NCBI RefSeq assembly: GCF_014197205.1
Contig: NZ_JACIFD010000013.1
Location: 1 to 52,468 of the forward strand
Length of the DNA stretch: 52,468 nucleotides
Source of the DNA: Canibacter oris
GTDB lineage: Bacteria > Actinomycetota > Actinomycetes > Actinomycetales > Microbacteriaceae
Direction: 5' to 3'
The notes below the pieces were generated by a model. The model did not search any database, was not told where the DNA came from, and saw only the letters and a program-made list of their open reading frames with translations. This document shows positions 1-8,034 of this stretch, piece by piece. Position 1 is the first letter of the stretch; the number at the start of each line of letters is the position of its first letter. A program made the position numbers and the translations under genes.

Positions 1-2465
1 TCTCGCACCCGACGGTATGCGCCTTCGGCGCTGCGAGCACGTTCCTGGGCGCGCTGCACCGTCATGCGCTGCTCCACTTCCGCGGCCCGTGCTTCTTCGT
101 ATGCTGCGGCTAGCTCATCGCGAACGGAATGTTCCACGGTTGGCCGTGGCTGCTTTTCAAACTCCGTCACCGCTGCCGCCGCAGTCGCCACTGCCGCTGC
201 AGCCTCCGCCACTCGATTCTCGCTCTCTGCCACCGCACCCCGAGCGCGCTCCTGCTCGGCTTTCGCAGCTTCCACCTGCGCTGCGGCACGCTGCCATTTC
301 GCAGCGAATTCAGCTCGGGCGCTGTCCGCCTGCCGCAGCTGTCGATACAGTTCCGCGGCACGAGTTTTGGCTTCCTGCACCGCCTGGCGAGCTGCCTCCC
401 AGCGCTGTTTCGCGTCTTGCACCACGGCTGTTGCGGTGTCGAGCTGGGCCGTGACGGTGTCGTATTCCGCCCGCACTTCAAGAAGGGATTTGCTGGTGGC
501 GGATCCACCAACCGCAGTGTGCGGGGTCACAATTTCACCGTGCGACGTGGCAATTGTGAAGTGTTCGAGGTGGCCGGAGAGGGTTGCCGCGAGCCGCTGT
601 GCAGAGGCGAGATCGGGCGCTAAAAACGCGGTGTGCAGCAGCGCCTTGACTCCGGATGCGGCAGTAATCACTGATTCGGCGTGCACCGCGCCAACCGCGA
701 CGAGCGCCTCAGCTATCTGCGGTGAAAGCTGCGCTGCGGTCGTGGCGGAGTCTATTTCCGGGGCAGCCGTCGCCAAAACCACTTGCACGCGCCCGAGGTC
801 CGCCTCCGCCGCGTGCTGCAAAACCCGCGTTGCAGCGGCTTCATCTGCAACCAGCAGGGCGTCGCCAAGCAGCAACCCCAGCGCAGCGGTGTGTGTTGCG
901 TCAGCTTCTACCAGCGTCGCGACCTTACCGTGCACGCCCGGGAGCCCCGCGGCGATTACCGCGTCGCCGCCATCGTGCTGCCCCAGCTGCGCCGCAAGCG
1001 CGGTGTGTGTTGCCTGTAACGCAACCTGGTCTCGTTCGGCACGGTGCAGGGCTGCCTGCAGCTGGTCCCGCTCTGTTTCGAGCCGGGTTTGCGTCTCGCC
1101 GGCAGCGTTATATGCCTGTTCCAGATCGCTCGCTGCTGCGGTGGTGGATCCGCCCGCCTGCTCCGCGGTTTCTAGTTCTTTGAGGGCTGCTTCCGCCTGT
1201 TCGAGCCGGCTAGTCGCGGCACTGGCGGCAGTTTCGCGCCGACTGTGTTCGGCCTCGCGCTCTTGCTGTCTACGGATCGCGGCGGCGTGTTCCCCGCCAA
1301 GTTTCGTCAGCTGCATTTCGTAGGCGTTAAGCGCTGCGGCGGCAGCGGCGATCTCTTTGTCTACAGCGTCTAACGCTTCGCGTTTGTGCTGCACGGCGAT
1401 GCTGGCTGCGGCGTGGGCTTCGCGCGCCTCTGGCACTAGCGCTTCGAGACGCTGCAACTCGGCGCTGACGCGATCCACATCGGCCTGCGTCACCCGGTTC
1501 GGAATCACGGTTGGTTCGTCTTGCCCCGCCAAGAATTGCAGCCGCTGCTCAGCCTGCGACTGCAAACCCTGCAGACGTGACTGTGCCGCCTCAAACTCAA
1601 CCACGAGGCGACGGGCGGCGTCGAGCTGCTCAGTGTGTTCTTGCTGTTCAAGACTGGTGATGCGCTGCTGCTGCAGTTCGTATTTGTCTTGCAGAGCACC
1701 GCGCGCTGCGGCACGTTCTGCTGCGGCCCCGGCGAGGTCTGCGATTTCTGCTTGCACGGAGGTGATATCGTCAGCCAGCAAGCGGGCTTTGGCGTCACGC
1801 AGGGTGGCGGCGATGGTTTGTGCTTCGCGCGCTACTTGCGCCTGTTTGCTCAGGGGTTTAAGCTGCCGCCGCAGCTCAGTTTCGAGATCTTTGAGGCGGG
1901 TGAAATTGGTTTCCATCGCCTGCAGCTTGCGCAGGGTGCGTTCGCGCCTGCGGCGATGTTTCAGAATGCCGGCTGCTTCTTCAATAAAGCCGCGGCGTTC
2001 TTCGGGGCTGGCACGCAGCACGCTGTCAAGCTGGCCTTGCCCCACTATCACGTGCATTTCTTTGCCAAGGCCGGAGTCGCTGAGCAGCTCTTGCACGTCA
2101 AGCAGCCGGCAGGTTTCGCCGTTGATAGCGTATTCACTGGCGCCGCTGCGAAACAGGGTGCGGCTGATGGTGACCTCGGTGTATGCGATTGGCAGCGCAC
2201 CGTCGCTGTTGTCGATGGTGAGTTTCACCTCGGCGCGGCCGAGCGGGCCGCGGCTGGCGGTGCCGGCGAAAATGACGTCTTCCATTTTGCCGCCGCGCAG
2301 GGTTTTTGCGCCCTGTTCGCCCATCACCCAGGCGAGCGCGTCGAGCACGTTTGATTTGCCCGAACCGTTGGGGCCGACGATTGCAGTAACTCCCGGCTCG
2401 AAACTAAACGTGGTTGCCTGTGCGAAGGATTTAAATCCTTTCAGGGTGAGGCTTTTGAGGTACAC
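1..2465 (-). CDS. smc: Chromosome segregation ATPase SMC, N-terminal ~821 residues (runs off left edge)
   Basis: Condensin-type SMC ATPase that compacts and separates sister chromosomes, normally with ScpA and ScpB. Reading leftward, the protein opens MYLKSLTLKGFKSF and has the Walker A motif GPNGSGKSN near residue 31, followed by the expected head-domain sequence. A long coiled coil follows to about residue 500. A hinge-like globular region lies at about 500-660 (starting near GLPGVHGKV), and a second coiled coil runs to the window edge. The family is about 1,180-1,200 residues long, so the returning coil, signature motif and Walker B lie outside. The start is GTG at 2465: an in-frame TAA sits two codons upstream and the product begins exactly where the family does. 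Ribosome-site support is weak. pcp lies 117 bases upstream on the same strand. Confidence 0.96.
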   Translation of the reverse strand, partial: MYLKSLTLKGFKSFAQATTFSFEPGVTAIVGPNGSGKSNVLDALAWVMGEQGAKTLRGGKMEDVIFAGTASRGPLGRAEVKLTIDNSDGALPIAYTEVTISRTLFRSGASEYAINGETCRLLDVQELLSDSGLGKEMHVIVGQGQLDSVLRASPEERRGFIEEAAGILKHRRRRERTLRKLQAMETNFTRLKDLETELRRQLKPLSKQAQVAREAQTIAATLRDAKARLLADDITSVQAEIADLAGAAAERAAARGALQDKYELQQQRITSLEQQEHTEQLDAARRLVVEFEAAQSRLQGLQSQAEQRLQFLAGQDEPTVIPNRVTQADVDRVSAELQRLEALVPEAREAHAAASIAVQHKREALDAVDKEIAAAAAALNAYEMQLTKLGGEHAAAIRRQQEREAEHSRRETAASAATSRLEQAEAALKELETAEQAGGSTTAAASDLEQAYNAAGETQTRLETERDQLQAALHRAERDQVALQATHTALAAQLGQHDGGDAVIAAGLPGVHGKVATLVEADATHTAALGLLLGDALLVADEAAATRVLQHAAEADLGRVQVVLATAAPEIDSATTAAQLSPQIAEALVAVGAVHAESVITAASGVKALLHTAFLAPDLASAQRLAATLSGHLEHFTIATSHGEIVTPHTAVGGSATSKSLLEVRAEYDTVTAQLDTATAVVQDAKQRWEAARQAVQEAKTRAAELYRQLRQADSARAEFAAKWQRAAAQVEAAKAEQERARGAVAESENRVAEAAAAVATAAAAVTEFEKQPRPTVEHSVRDELAAAYEEARAAEVEQRMTVQRAQERARSAEGAYRRVR

Positions 2466-2582
2466 GGTTTAGCTTTCGAGTCGGTAATGGTTTGTAGTGG
2501 GTGAGCTGACAAGCGAGCGCCATTCTACGCGATGCAAGGCACAGCGCAACCGCAAGGTGTTGTCTTTAGTTTATAGTGCCAG

Positions 2583-3224
2583 CTAATTTATAGTGCCCTC
2601 AACGCTGCTGATATCTGTCTCGCAGGTGGCGAGCGCCGCCAGCATTGCGGTGAGCGCGGTGACAATGTCAGCAAGCGGCATGCTCGGCTCTCCGGGGTGA
2701 GCTGCGGCTTGCTCTGGCAGGTATGGCACGTGGATGAAGCCGGCGCGCACCGGTAGTTTTGTGGTCGCGATGTGGTGCAGCACACTGTACATAATGTCGT
2801 TGCACACGAAGGTGCCGGCGGTGTTTGAAAGCGACGCGGGAATACCTGCGTCACGTGCTGCTTTGGTCATGGCTTTAACCGGCAGCGTGGTGAAGTATGC
2901 GGCGGGGCCGGCTGCGGCAACAGGGGTGTCTAGGGGCTGTTCACCAGCGTTGTCTGGGATGCGCGCATCTCGCAGGTTAATGGCGACGCGTTCCGGAGTA
3001 ACCGCGTTGCGGCCACCCGCCTGCCCGACGCACACCACAGCGTCAGGGTTTTCAGCGGCGATAAGCTTTGCGACTTTCTCTCCCGCAATCCCAAACACGG
3101 TGGGTACTTCGGCGGTGACGATTGTTGCTCCTGCTATTTCTGCGGGCAGTCGCTGCACGGCTAGCCCTGCAGGGTTTACGGCTTCGCCGCCGAAGGGGTC
3201 AAACGCGGTAACCAGAATCTTCAT
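2583..3224 (-). CDS. pcp: Pyroglutamyl-peptidase I
   Basis: Cytosolic cysteine peptidase of family C15 that removes N-terminal pyroglutamate from peptides. The 213-residue length matches the family. The N-terminal ILVTAFDPFGG signature is present. The catalytic triad is visible as Glu78 (in TPERVAIN), Cys141 (in TAGTFVCNDIMY) and His165 (in GFIHVPYLP). The ATG overlaps the last four bases of the upstream acetyltransferase gene, so the two are translationally coupled. A 10-base direct repeat, TTATAGTGCC, occurs at 2571-2580 and 2588-2597, with one copy inside the last codons; no function is claimed for it. Confidence 0.96.
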   Translation of the reverse strand: MKILVTAFDPFGGEAVNPAGLAVQRLPAEIAGATIVTAEVPTVFGIAGEKVAKLIAAENPDAVVCVGQAGGRNAVTPERVAINLRDARIPDNAGEQPLDTPVAAAGPAAYFTTLPVKAMTKAARDAGIPASLSNTAGTFVCNDIMYSVLHHIATTKLPVRAGFIHVPYLPEQAAAHPGEPSMPLADIVTALTAMLAALATCETDISSVEGTIN

Positions 3225-3739
3225 GCTTCAAGATTAGCAAGCTGCTTTTCACGCCATACGGTGTCCCGATTAGTATCACCCGAAGCGTGCGCATCGCGAC
3301 GCAGCAGCTTAAAACCTTCCCGCTCATAGAAAGCGGCTGCCCGCAGGTTGCCTCCTACATGCTCGGTGAGCAAGGTTTTACTGCCCTCAGGCAAGGCGGC
3401 GATAATCTGCTGCAGCAGCTGCGCGCCCAGCCCGCGGCTGCGCAGATCCGGCGCTACATACAGGCGCCACAGCACCGGCTGCCCCTCATGAGTACCCCAC
3501 TCAGCAACACCCACAATCCGTTCAGCTGTATTCGCTGCGCGGTCTTCCGCAGGGGCAACGGCGACAAACACATTTTTACCGTTAATAGCCTGATTGAAAT
3601 AATTTTCAGACCACCACTCTAGAAACGCTGCTGCTGCTTTTTCACCGATAATAGGCGCATAAAAACTCGGCACATACGCTGCACCAAATTCCACAAGCGC
3701 GGGAACATCCTCGATAGTTGCAGCACGAATTTCATACAT
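3221..3739 (-). CDS. GNAT family N-acetyltransferase
   Basis: A 172-residue single-domain GNAT acetyltransferase that would transfer an acetyl group from acetyl-CoA to an amine; the substrate cannot be read from sequence. The acetyl-CoA-binding motif A is seen as RSRGLG (residues 100-105), preceded by the usual strand LWRLYVAP. The C-terminal NLRAAAFYEREGF (131-143) is the typical motif B. It is the first gene of a short minus-strand run (this gene, then pcp, then possibly smc) and overlaps the pcp start by four bases. It is divergent from the DUF2087 gene across a 73-base AT-rich gap that should hold both promoters. Confidence 0.9.
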   Translation of the reverse strand: MYEIRAATIEDVPALVEFGAAYVPSFYAPIIGEKAAAAFLEWWSENYFNQAINGKNVFVAVAPAEDRAANTAERIVGVAEWGTHEGQPVLWRLYVAPDLRSRGLGAQLLQQIIAALPEGSKTLLTEHVGGNLRAAAFYEREGFKLLRRDAHASGDTNRDTVWREKQLANLEA

Positions 3740-3812
3740 ATTTAACAGTCTACAACGATAGATTGCTCTACACTAAACATATACTTTTACTTCCCCTGTT
3801 AAGGAAAACAAC

Positions 3813-4328
3813 TTGAGCACTGAAACTAATTCACGGCGCATTGTGGCGCTGCTCGCAAACCCGCAAACCCGCAAGGTCTTTGCGCGGCTGCTGCTAGGCG
3901 AGAATTTCGCGGTGGCGGCATCTGATTTGAAAGCGAAACAGTTTGTTAAACTACAAGCAGGTTTAACTGATTCCGCAATTATAGACGCCGCAGGAGCTTT
4001 AAACGAGAGTGTTTTTGCTGAAATGCTCGCGGCAAACCCCGCTAAGAAACGTGAAGGCATCGATAAGTGGGTGCGGGAAGGGCGGATCCACCGCTATCCG
4101 ATGAACCCTGCCGAGCGTCGGGAATTATTACAGTGGGTTGCTCGCCAAGTGCTAAAACCCGGCGAGGTGATTAACGAGGCAGAGATTAATCATCGGCTGC
4201 GACAGTTTGACGATGATTTTCCGGCACTTCGACGCTACCTGATTGATTTTGAACTGGTTGAACGCACCCGCACCGGCACAGAATATGCACTCGTTACGGA
4301 TATCTCTGCCGCGCGTGAGTGGCACTAA
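3813..4328 (+). CDS. DUF2087 domain protein, probable DNA-binding regulator
   Basis: A 171-residue protein. The N-terminal part (about 5-70) looks like a small winged-helix unit (IVALLANPQTRKVFARLLLG). The C-terminal part (about 88-160) matches DUF2087, with RIHRYPMNPAERRELLQWVA and a final DDFPALRRYLIDFELVER-like helix pair. DUF2087 often accompanies ArsR-like HTH domains, so a transcriptional role is inferred; no target is visible. The start is TTG at 3813, chosen because a good ribosome site, AAGGA at 3801-3805, stands just upstream. A strong hairpin at 4346-4390 follows and probably serves this gene and the convergent PLDc_N gene. Confidence 0.82.
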   Translation: MSTETNSRRIVALLANPQTRKVFARLLLGENFAVAASDLKAKQFVKLQAGLTDSAIIDAAGALNESVFAEMLAANPAKKREGIDKWVREGRIHRYPMNPAERRELLQWVARQVLKPGEVINEAEINHRLRQFDDDFPALRRYLIDFELVERTRTGTEYALVTDISAAREWH

Positions 4329-4345
4329 AACCGCATCGATACGAC

Positions 4346-4390
4346 AAGTGCCGGGTTCACCCAAACTTTTGAAGGGTAAACCCGGCACTT
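4346..4390. terminator. Bidirectional hairpin between convergent genes
   Basis: A perfect 12-base inverted repeat (AAGTGCCGGGTT at 4346-4357, complement at 4379-4390), with further pairing of ACCC and GGGT inside the loop. It lies between the stop of the DUF2087 gene and the stop of the minus-strand PLDc_N gene, the position of a shared terminator. Its core, GTGCCGGG/CCCGGCAC, recurs in the hairpin at 43037-43077. Confidence 0.75.
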
Positions 4391-4431
4391 ATTCGATATA
4401 TATGCTGCGCTAGCCAAACGTGTTTACACAG

Positions 4432-4659
4432 CTAGGTGTTCTCCCCGGTCACAACAAAAGTGTTTTTAAGAGCAAACCAAACGAGGCTGCCCAACAGCGG
4501 GAAAACGATGATTACCACTACCCACAGCAGCAGATGCAGTTTATCCATTCTGCTTCTGGAGTTGTAAAGGCTTACCAGAGCAGCAATCATCAGGATGAGC
4601 AAGATTGCAATGCTTGCAATCCAAGCAAGGTTGTAATTCATAGGAAAAGTGTCTGACAT
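4432..4659 (-). CDS. PLDc_N domain small membrane protein
   Basis: A 75-residue protein with two transmembrane helices, about residues 11-32 and 41-64. The segment KLHLLLWVVVIIVFPLLGSL followed by VWF is the typical phospholipase D/cardiolipin synthase N-terminal (PLDc_N) unit, present here without any catalytic HKD domain. Stand-alone copies are common in Actinobacteria and have no established function; a membrane location is the only safe statement. The ATG at 4659 follows a purine-rich ribosome site (GAAAGAGAGG). It converges on the DUF2087 gene. Confidence 0.8.
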   Translation of the reverse strand: MSDTFPMNYNLAWIASIAILLILMIAALVSLYNSRSRMDKLHLLLWVVVIIVFPLLGSLVWFALKNTFVVTGENT

Positions 4660-4763
4660 CTTTGCCTCTCTTTCCGATAATTTTTAACCGGTAAGCACAT
4701 CATATATCGAAAAAAAAAAGAGATTTCAATACATTTTTCATCAGGCCTTAACGGCTCTACAAT

Positions 4764-5258
4764 TTACGCTGCCGACGCCGCACCCTGGTCTAAGACATGC
4801 GAAATAACCCCCGGTACTGCATCGCGAATCATGCGGTAGGTGATCTGGAAATCTTCCCAATCACCGTACCAAGGGTCGTAAATCCCGAAATTTTCGAACG
4901 GTTCGGCCGCAACCTGCGGGTCAAATTCTCGCATTAGACGCACTTTGGCGCTGTCATCAGCAGTCTTCGCCATGCGCTTCAGAGCGTGATAGTGCGGCAG
5001 ATCCATCGCCAAAATCAAATCGTAGTGAGCGAAGTCTGCGGGCTGAAACTGTTTGGCGCGGTGGCTGCCTGAGTCAATGCCGAGCTCATCAAGAATCAAC
5101 TTAGTGCGGCGATCGATTGGGTTGCCGCGCTCCTCATCAGAAATACCGGAGGATGCGACCTCAAGCTCGGCGCCCCGCTCTAGCGCCGCGACTCGCAACA
5201 AGTACTCCCCGAGCGGTGAACGGCAAATATTGCCGGTGCAAACTGTCATAATACGCAT
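4764..5258 (-). CDS. Low-molecular-weight protein-tyrosine phosphatase
   Basis: A 164-residue cytosolic phosphatase of the LMW-PTP/Wzb/PtpA class, which dephosphorylates phosphotyrosine proteins. The phosphate-binding loop CTGNICRS sits at residues 7-14, with nucleophile Cys7 and Arg13. The general-acid aspartate is in the C-terminal DPWYGD segment. Length and motif order are normal. It stands alone: no tyrosine kinase or polysaccharide gene is adjacent, so its substrate is unknown. The start is ATG at 5258, with AGGGAGG a short distance upstream. The next gene upstream is divergent, across a 364-base gap. Confidence 0.93.
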   Translation of the reverse strand: MRIMTVCTGNICRSPLGEYLLRVAALERGAELEVASSGISDEERGNPIDRRTKLILDELGIDSGSHRAKQFQPADFAHYDLILAMDLPHYHALKRMAKTADDSAKVRLMREFDPQVAAEPFENFGIYDPWYGDWEDFQITYRMIRDAVPGVISHVLDQGAASAA

Positions 5259-5498
5259 TAAGCCGTTCCTCCCTAGTTTGCGCTGCTTTTCTGCTCGCGA
5301 CTTGACTCACTGACTGCCCGCGCTTTCGTGAGGCACGTAAGCACTAACAGGCTCCGCAGTCTAATTCTAGTCACTGCGCAGGCCAAGTCGCACAGAACTC
5401 CGCATTAACAGCCGCACAATCGCAACCGTGCTACCAGCGACGCAAACCGCCACTGCTAGCAACGAGCGCAGCACTGAAGCACAAAATGTAAAACACTT

Positions 5499-5536
5499 TT
5501 GACATTAATGTCAAGCACTCTTGACATCAATGTAAA
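5499..5536. promoter_or_regulatory. Tandem palindromic operator ACATYAATGT
   Basis: TTGACATTAATGTCAA at 5499-5514 is a perfect 16-base palindrome. TTGACATCAATGTAAA at 5521-5536 is a near copy, with centres 22 bases apart, about two helical turns. The second copy overlaps the probable -35 box of the downstream gene pair. That arrangement suits cooperative repression by a dimeric HTH protein, and the XRE protein encoded at the end of the same unit is the natural candidate (inference). Confidence 0.65.
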
Positions 5537-5550
5537 GGATGCTGTACATT
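5521..5550 (+). promoter_or_regulatory. Promoter of membrane protein/XRE unit
   Basis: TTGACA at 5521-5526 and TACATT at 5545-5550, separated by 18 bases, form a good SigA-type promoter upstream of the gene that starts at 5623. The -35 box lies inside the second palindrome. Confidence 0.6.
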
Positions 5551-5622
5551 TTAGGTGTGAGTTCGCCCACCCAATGAAGTGAACCAATTACCGCTTAAAG
5601 TTTCCGTTTGAAAGGTAAAATC

Positions 5623-6069
5623 ATGAACACTACCCACGGGCCGCAAGAATTGTCGTCGGCACTGCCGCACAGCATAAACGCTACCCAAACTGACCGCATG
5701 CACGGGGCAATGCGACGCTACTCGATGCGCCTCGGCAGCGGCATGGCGCTTTACACGGTTTCCCTCCTCGTTGCGATTGTGCTGCGGGGCGCCGGCATCG
5801 GCGACTGGCTGCCCGCCCTACTCACACTGCCGAGCGTGGTGATTATCGCGTGGGCAGTTGCCGCGCTTTACCGGGATTCAGACGAGTTCGGGAGGCGCAA
5901 ACTGGCCGAGTCTTTCGTGCTCGCATTCGCGATCGGAGTGCCAATTCTGTTGACGGTTGGGCTGCTGGAGGCTTTCGGGGGCCCACATCTGAGCTGGCTG
6001 TTTGCCTTTGCAGTGATGATGGGCAGTTGGGTGGTTGGATCCACCGTCGCAATCATCCGCTACCGGTAA
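5623..6069 (+). CDS. Four-helix membrane protein paired with XRE regulator
   Basis: A 148-residue protein with a hydrophilic N-terminus and four predicted membrane helices, at roughly residues 40-60, 65-87, 103-123 and 127-145. No family was recognised by name. Small membrane proteins of this layout are often encoded directly ahead of a very small XRE regulator, as here, which suggests a stress- or transport-linked function under its own repressor; that is inference. The start is ATG at 5623, because AAAGG at 5611-5615 gives a proper ribosome-site spacing; an in-frame TTG at 5608 is less likely. The stop codon is in the same reading frame as the following regulator. Confidence 0.72.
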   Translation: MNTTHGPQELSSALPHSINATQTDRMHGAMRRYSMRLGSGMALYTVSLLVAIVLRGAGIGDWLPALLTLPSVVIIAWAVAALYRDSDEFGRRKLAESFVLAFAIGVPILLTVGLLEAFGGPHLSWLFAFAVMMGSWVVGSTVAIIRYR

Positions 6070-6078
6070 AGAGGGAAA

Positions 6079-6300
6079 ATACGTAACAATATCAGAGAGC
6101 GCCGCACCGAGCTGCGCTGGTCGCAGGCAGAGCTCGGCGCCAAAGTAGACGTGTCGCGGCAAACAATTATCGCCATCGAAAGTGGCAAGTACGACCCGTC
6201 GCTGCCGCTGGCTTTTAAACTCGCTGCGGTATTCGGGGTGCAGATAGAAGACCTGTTCATCCCCGATACGTCGGCTGGCATTATCAAGCCTGAGAATTAA
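6079..6300 (+). CDS. Small XRE-type HTH regulator with ATA in place of a start codon
   Basis: A 73-residue HTH_3 protein reading (M)RNNIRERRTELRWSQAEL, then VSRQTIIAIESGKYDPSL, and ending LFGVQ-like in GVQIEDLFIPD. It strongly resembles the YozG-type single-domain regulators, which begin MRNxIRELR. The codon where ATG is expected (6079-6081) is ATA. The in-frame codons back to the TAA of the upstream gene (6067-6069) contain no ATG, GTG or TTG. The first standard start downstream (GTG 6151) would delete helices 1-2 of the HTH. A purine-rich ribosome site (AAAGAGGG) precedes the ATA. It is therefore either a real gene with a weak start, a gene inactivated by one base change, or a sequencing error. 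The 3' end overlaps the convergent SdpI-type gene by 17 bases. Confidence 0.7.
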   Translation: MRNNIRERRTELRWSQAELGAKVDVSRQTIIAIESGKYDPSLPLAFKLAAVFGVQIEDLFIPDTSAGIIKPEN

Positions 6301-6712
6301 TCGAGGCGGCGCTCCGCGCACGCTCATTAACCTCGCGCGCGGCACGGTTTGCTTTGGCGGTCGCAACCAAAACCCAAATAATCATCCAACCGCAAGACAC
6401 TACGACGGCACAAGCGATGAGGTTTTCGGCCGCCACTTGCGTAACCGTGCCGAGCATAAACAACACCCCGAAGACGATTCCCGCTACCGCTCCCACAGCA
6501 CCGCCAGCACCGCCAACAATCATCGATTTTGCACCTGCCCGGTGGCCGGCAATCCAAGCCTCATCAGACGCGAGCGTCTGCCGAGTGCGCAGCCCCGCGA
6601 GGTAATTGCGCGCGAGCGTGCCCCGCTCGCTCAAACGCCCCAACCACACGATCAGCAGACTGCCAGCCAGCAACACCGCCGCACCGATAAGCACTACCAC
6701 AGCTTCTGTCAT
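6284..6712 (-). CDS. SdpI family membrane protein
   Basis: A 142-residue protein with three membrane helices, about residues 5-25, 66-90 and 97-118. Between the first and second lies YLAGLRTRQTLASDEAWIAGH, resembling the conserved cytoplasmic loop of the SdpI/YfhL family (GLRT, then W and AH-R). In Bacillus SdpI gives immunity to the SdpC toxin, but most actinobacterial members are uncharacterised and no toxin gene is nearby, so immunity is not claimed. The tail is basic and helical. It converges on the XRE gene with a 17-base overlap. Confidence 0.78.
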   Translation of the reverse strand: MTEAVVVLIGAAVLLAGSLLIVWLGRLSERGTLARNYLAGLRTRQTLASDEAWIAGHRAGAKSMIVGGAGGAVGAVAGIVFGVLFMLGTVTQVAAENLIACAVVVSCGWMIIWVLVATAKANRAAREVNERARSAASINSQA

Positions 6713-6769
6713 AGGAATATTTTACGCTTTTCTGCCCAACACCGAATTGTCACTTTTGCGAAGTTACGC

Positions 6770-6803
6770 GCAGAACAAAACCCGCCCAGTTACCCGGGCG
6801 GGT
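6770..6803 (-). terminator. Intrinsic terminator of ychF
   Basis: On the minus strand an 8-base stem (ACCCGCCC/GGGCGGGT) with an 8-base loop is followed by TTTTGTTCT, 28 bases past the ychF stop codon. This is a classic rho-independent terminator. Confidence 0.8.
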
Positions 6804-6830
6804 CTGCCATCACACTTATCTTGCCGCGAA

Positions 6831-7904
6831 CTAGACGTTAAACCGCCACTCGCACACGTCGCCGTCTTGCATCACGTAATCTTTGCCTTCCAGCCTCGCC
6901 TTGCCGGCAGCGCGCGCAGCCGCCACTGAGCCGCACTCCACCAGGTCGTCGAAGGAGATAATCTCGCCCTTAATGAAACCCTTTTCAAAATCGGTGTGGA
7001 TCACGCCGGCCGCCTGCGGCGCGGTGCAGCCCTTGCGGATAGTCCAGGCGCGCGCCTCTTTTGGCCCGGCCGTCAGATAGGTCTGCAGCCCAAGCGTGTC
7101 AAAACCGATGCGCGCCAGCTGATCCAGCCCGCTTTCTTCCTGCCCGACTGATGCGAGCAGCTCCGCTGCGTCAGCGTCGTCAAGGTCAATCAGCTCGCTC
7201 TCCAGCTTCGCGTCCAAGAAAATCGCTTTCGCCGGAGCCACCAGTGCCGCCAACTCATCATGCCGCGCCTTATCGGTGAGCACCGCCTCATCAACGTTAA
7301 ACACGTACAGGAACGGTTTCGCGGTGAGCAGCCCGAGTTCTTTAATCGGCTCCAGATCAATATCGGTGGCGCTCAGCAGCTTACCCTCGTTCAGCGCTTC
7401 CTCCGCGGCTTTCGCAGCAGCCATTTTCGCCGGGTCAAGCTTGCGCGCCTTCAGCTCTTTCTCAAAACGCGCCATCGCTTTTTCCAGGGTTTGCAGGTCT
7501 GCGAGAATCAGCTCAGTGTTGATGGTTTCCATATCGCTTGCTGGATCCACCTTGCCGTCAACGTGCACCACGTCGTCGTCACTAAAGCCGCGCACCACCT
7601 GCGCAATCGCGTCTGCCTCGCGAATGTTTGCCAGGAACTGGTTGCCGAGCCCCTCGCCCTCGCTGGCGCCACGCACAATGCCCGCAATATCGACGAAGGA
7701 TACCGGCGCCGGCAGGATCCGCTCACTCCCAAAAATTTCAGCGAGCTTCTCAAGCCGCTTATCAGGCAGATTCACCACCCCAATGTTTGGCTCGATGGTC
7801 GCAAACGGGTAGTTTGCGGCGAGCACCTCGTTGCGGGTGAGCGCGTTAAACAGGGTTGATTTTCCGACGTTCGGGAGACCGACGATTCCAATAGTTAAAG
7901 CCAC
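6831..7904 (-). CDS. ychF: Redox-regulated ATPase YchF (Obg-family)
   Basis: Universally conserved Obg-family P-loop NTPase that binds ATP in preference to GTP and associates with ribosomes and the oxidative stress response. The G1 motif GLPNVGKST is at residues 9-17, G3 is within VSFVDIAGIVRGASEGEGLGNQF, and the altered G4 appears as NVDE near residue 205 in place of NKxD, typical of YchF specificity. A coiled-coil insert lies at about 130-170 and the C-terminal TGS-like domain (ARAWTIRKG onward) ends in DVCEWRFNV. The length of 357 is normal. It is transcribed alone and ends at a clear terminator. Confidence 0.97.
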   Translation of the reverse strand: MALTIGIVGLPNVGKSTLFNALTRNEVLAANYPFATIEPNIGVVNLPDKRLEKLAEIFGSERILPAPVSFVDIAGIVRGASEGEGLGNQFLANIREADAIAQVVRGFSDDDVVHVDGKVDPASDMETINTELILADLQTLEKAMARFEKELKARKLDPAKMAAAKAAEEALNEGKLLSATDIDLEPIKELGLLTAKPFLYVFNVDEAVLTDKARHDELAALVAPAKAIFLDAKLESELIDLDDADAAELLASVGQEESGLDQLARIGFDTLGLQTYLTAGPKEARAWTIRKGCTAPQAAGVIHTDFEKGFIKGEIISFDDLVECGSVAAARAAGKARLEGKDYVMQDGDVCEWRFNV

Positions 7905-8003
7905 AGAGCTATTCTACTGGGTTTGGTGGATCCGATTCCACCGGCTCCGAGTTTCCCGCGGCTGCATATTTCCCGCGGGCACCCCAGCCGTAGCTCAGCC
8001 GAA

Positions 8004-8033
8004 CGGATAACAGCTCCACGGATAACAGCTCCA
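8004..8033. repeat. Tandem 15-base direct repeat
   Basis: CGGATAACAGCTCCA occurs twice head to tail (8004-8018 and 8019-8033) in the gap between the permease terminator and ychF. No gene uses it. It probably arose by slippage; a regulatory role for ychF cannot be excluded. Confidence 0.8.
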
Positions 8034-8034
8034 C

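Larger units (their letters stand above)
5259..5622. other. 364-base intergenic region with operator array
   Basis: This gap separates the phosphatase gene from the membrane protein/XRE pair. Its right third carries the palindromic sites and promoter listed separately. In the left part the only reading frame of note is a minus-strand GTG frame (5367-5474) that would give 35 residues with one hydrophobic segment (LLAVAVCVAGSTVAIVRLL). It has no clear ribosome site and may be chance. No RNA gene was recognised. Confidence 0.5.

Noticed and set aside
64-2472. Long plus-strand open frames opposite smc
   Set aside because: Their products are Ser/Cys/Ala-rich, without domains, and lie antisense to a clear SMC protein.
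5367-5474. 35-residue hydrophobic minus-strand frame
   Set aside because: GTG start without a ribosome site in a gap; such frames arise by chance, so it is only mentioned in the region entry.
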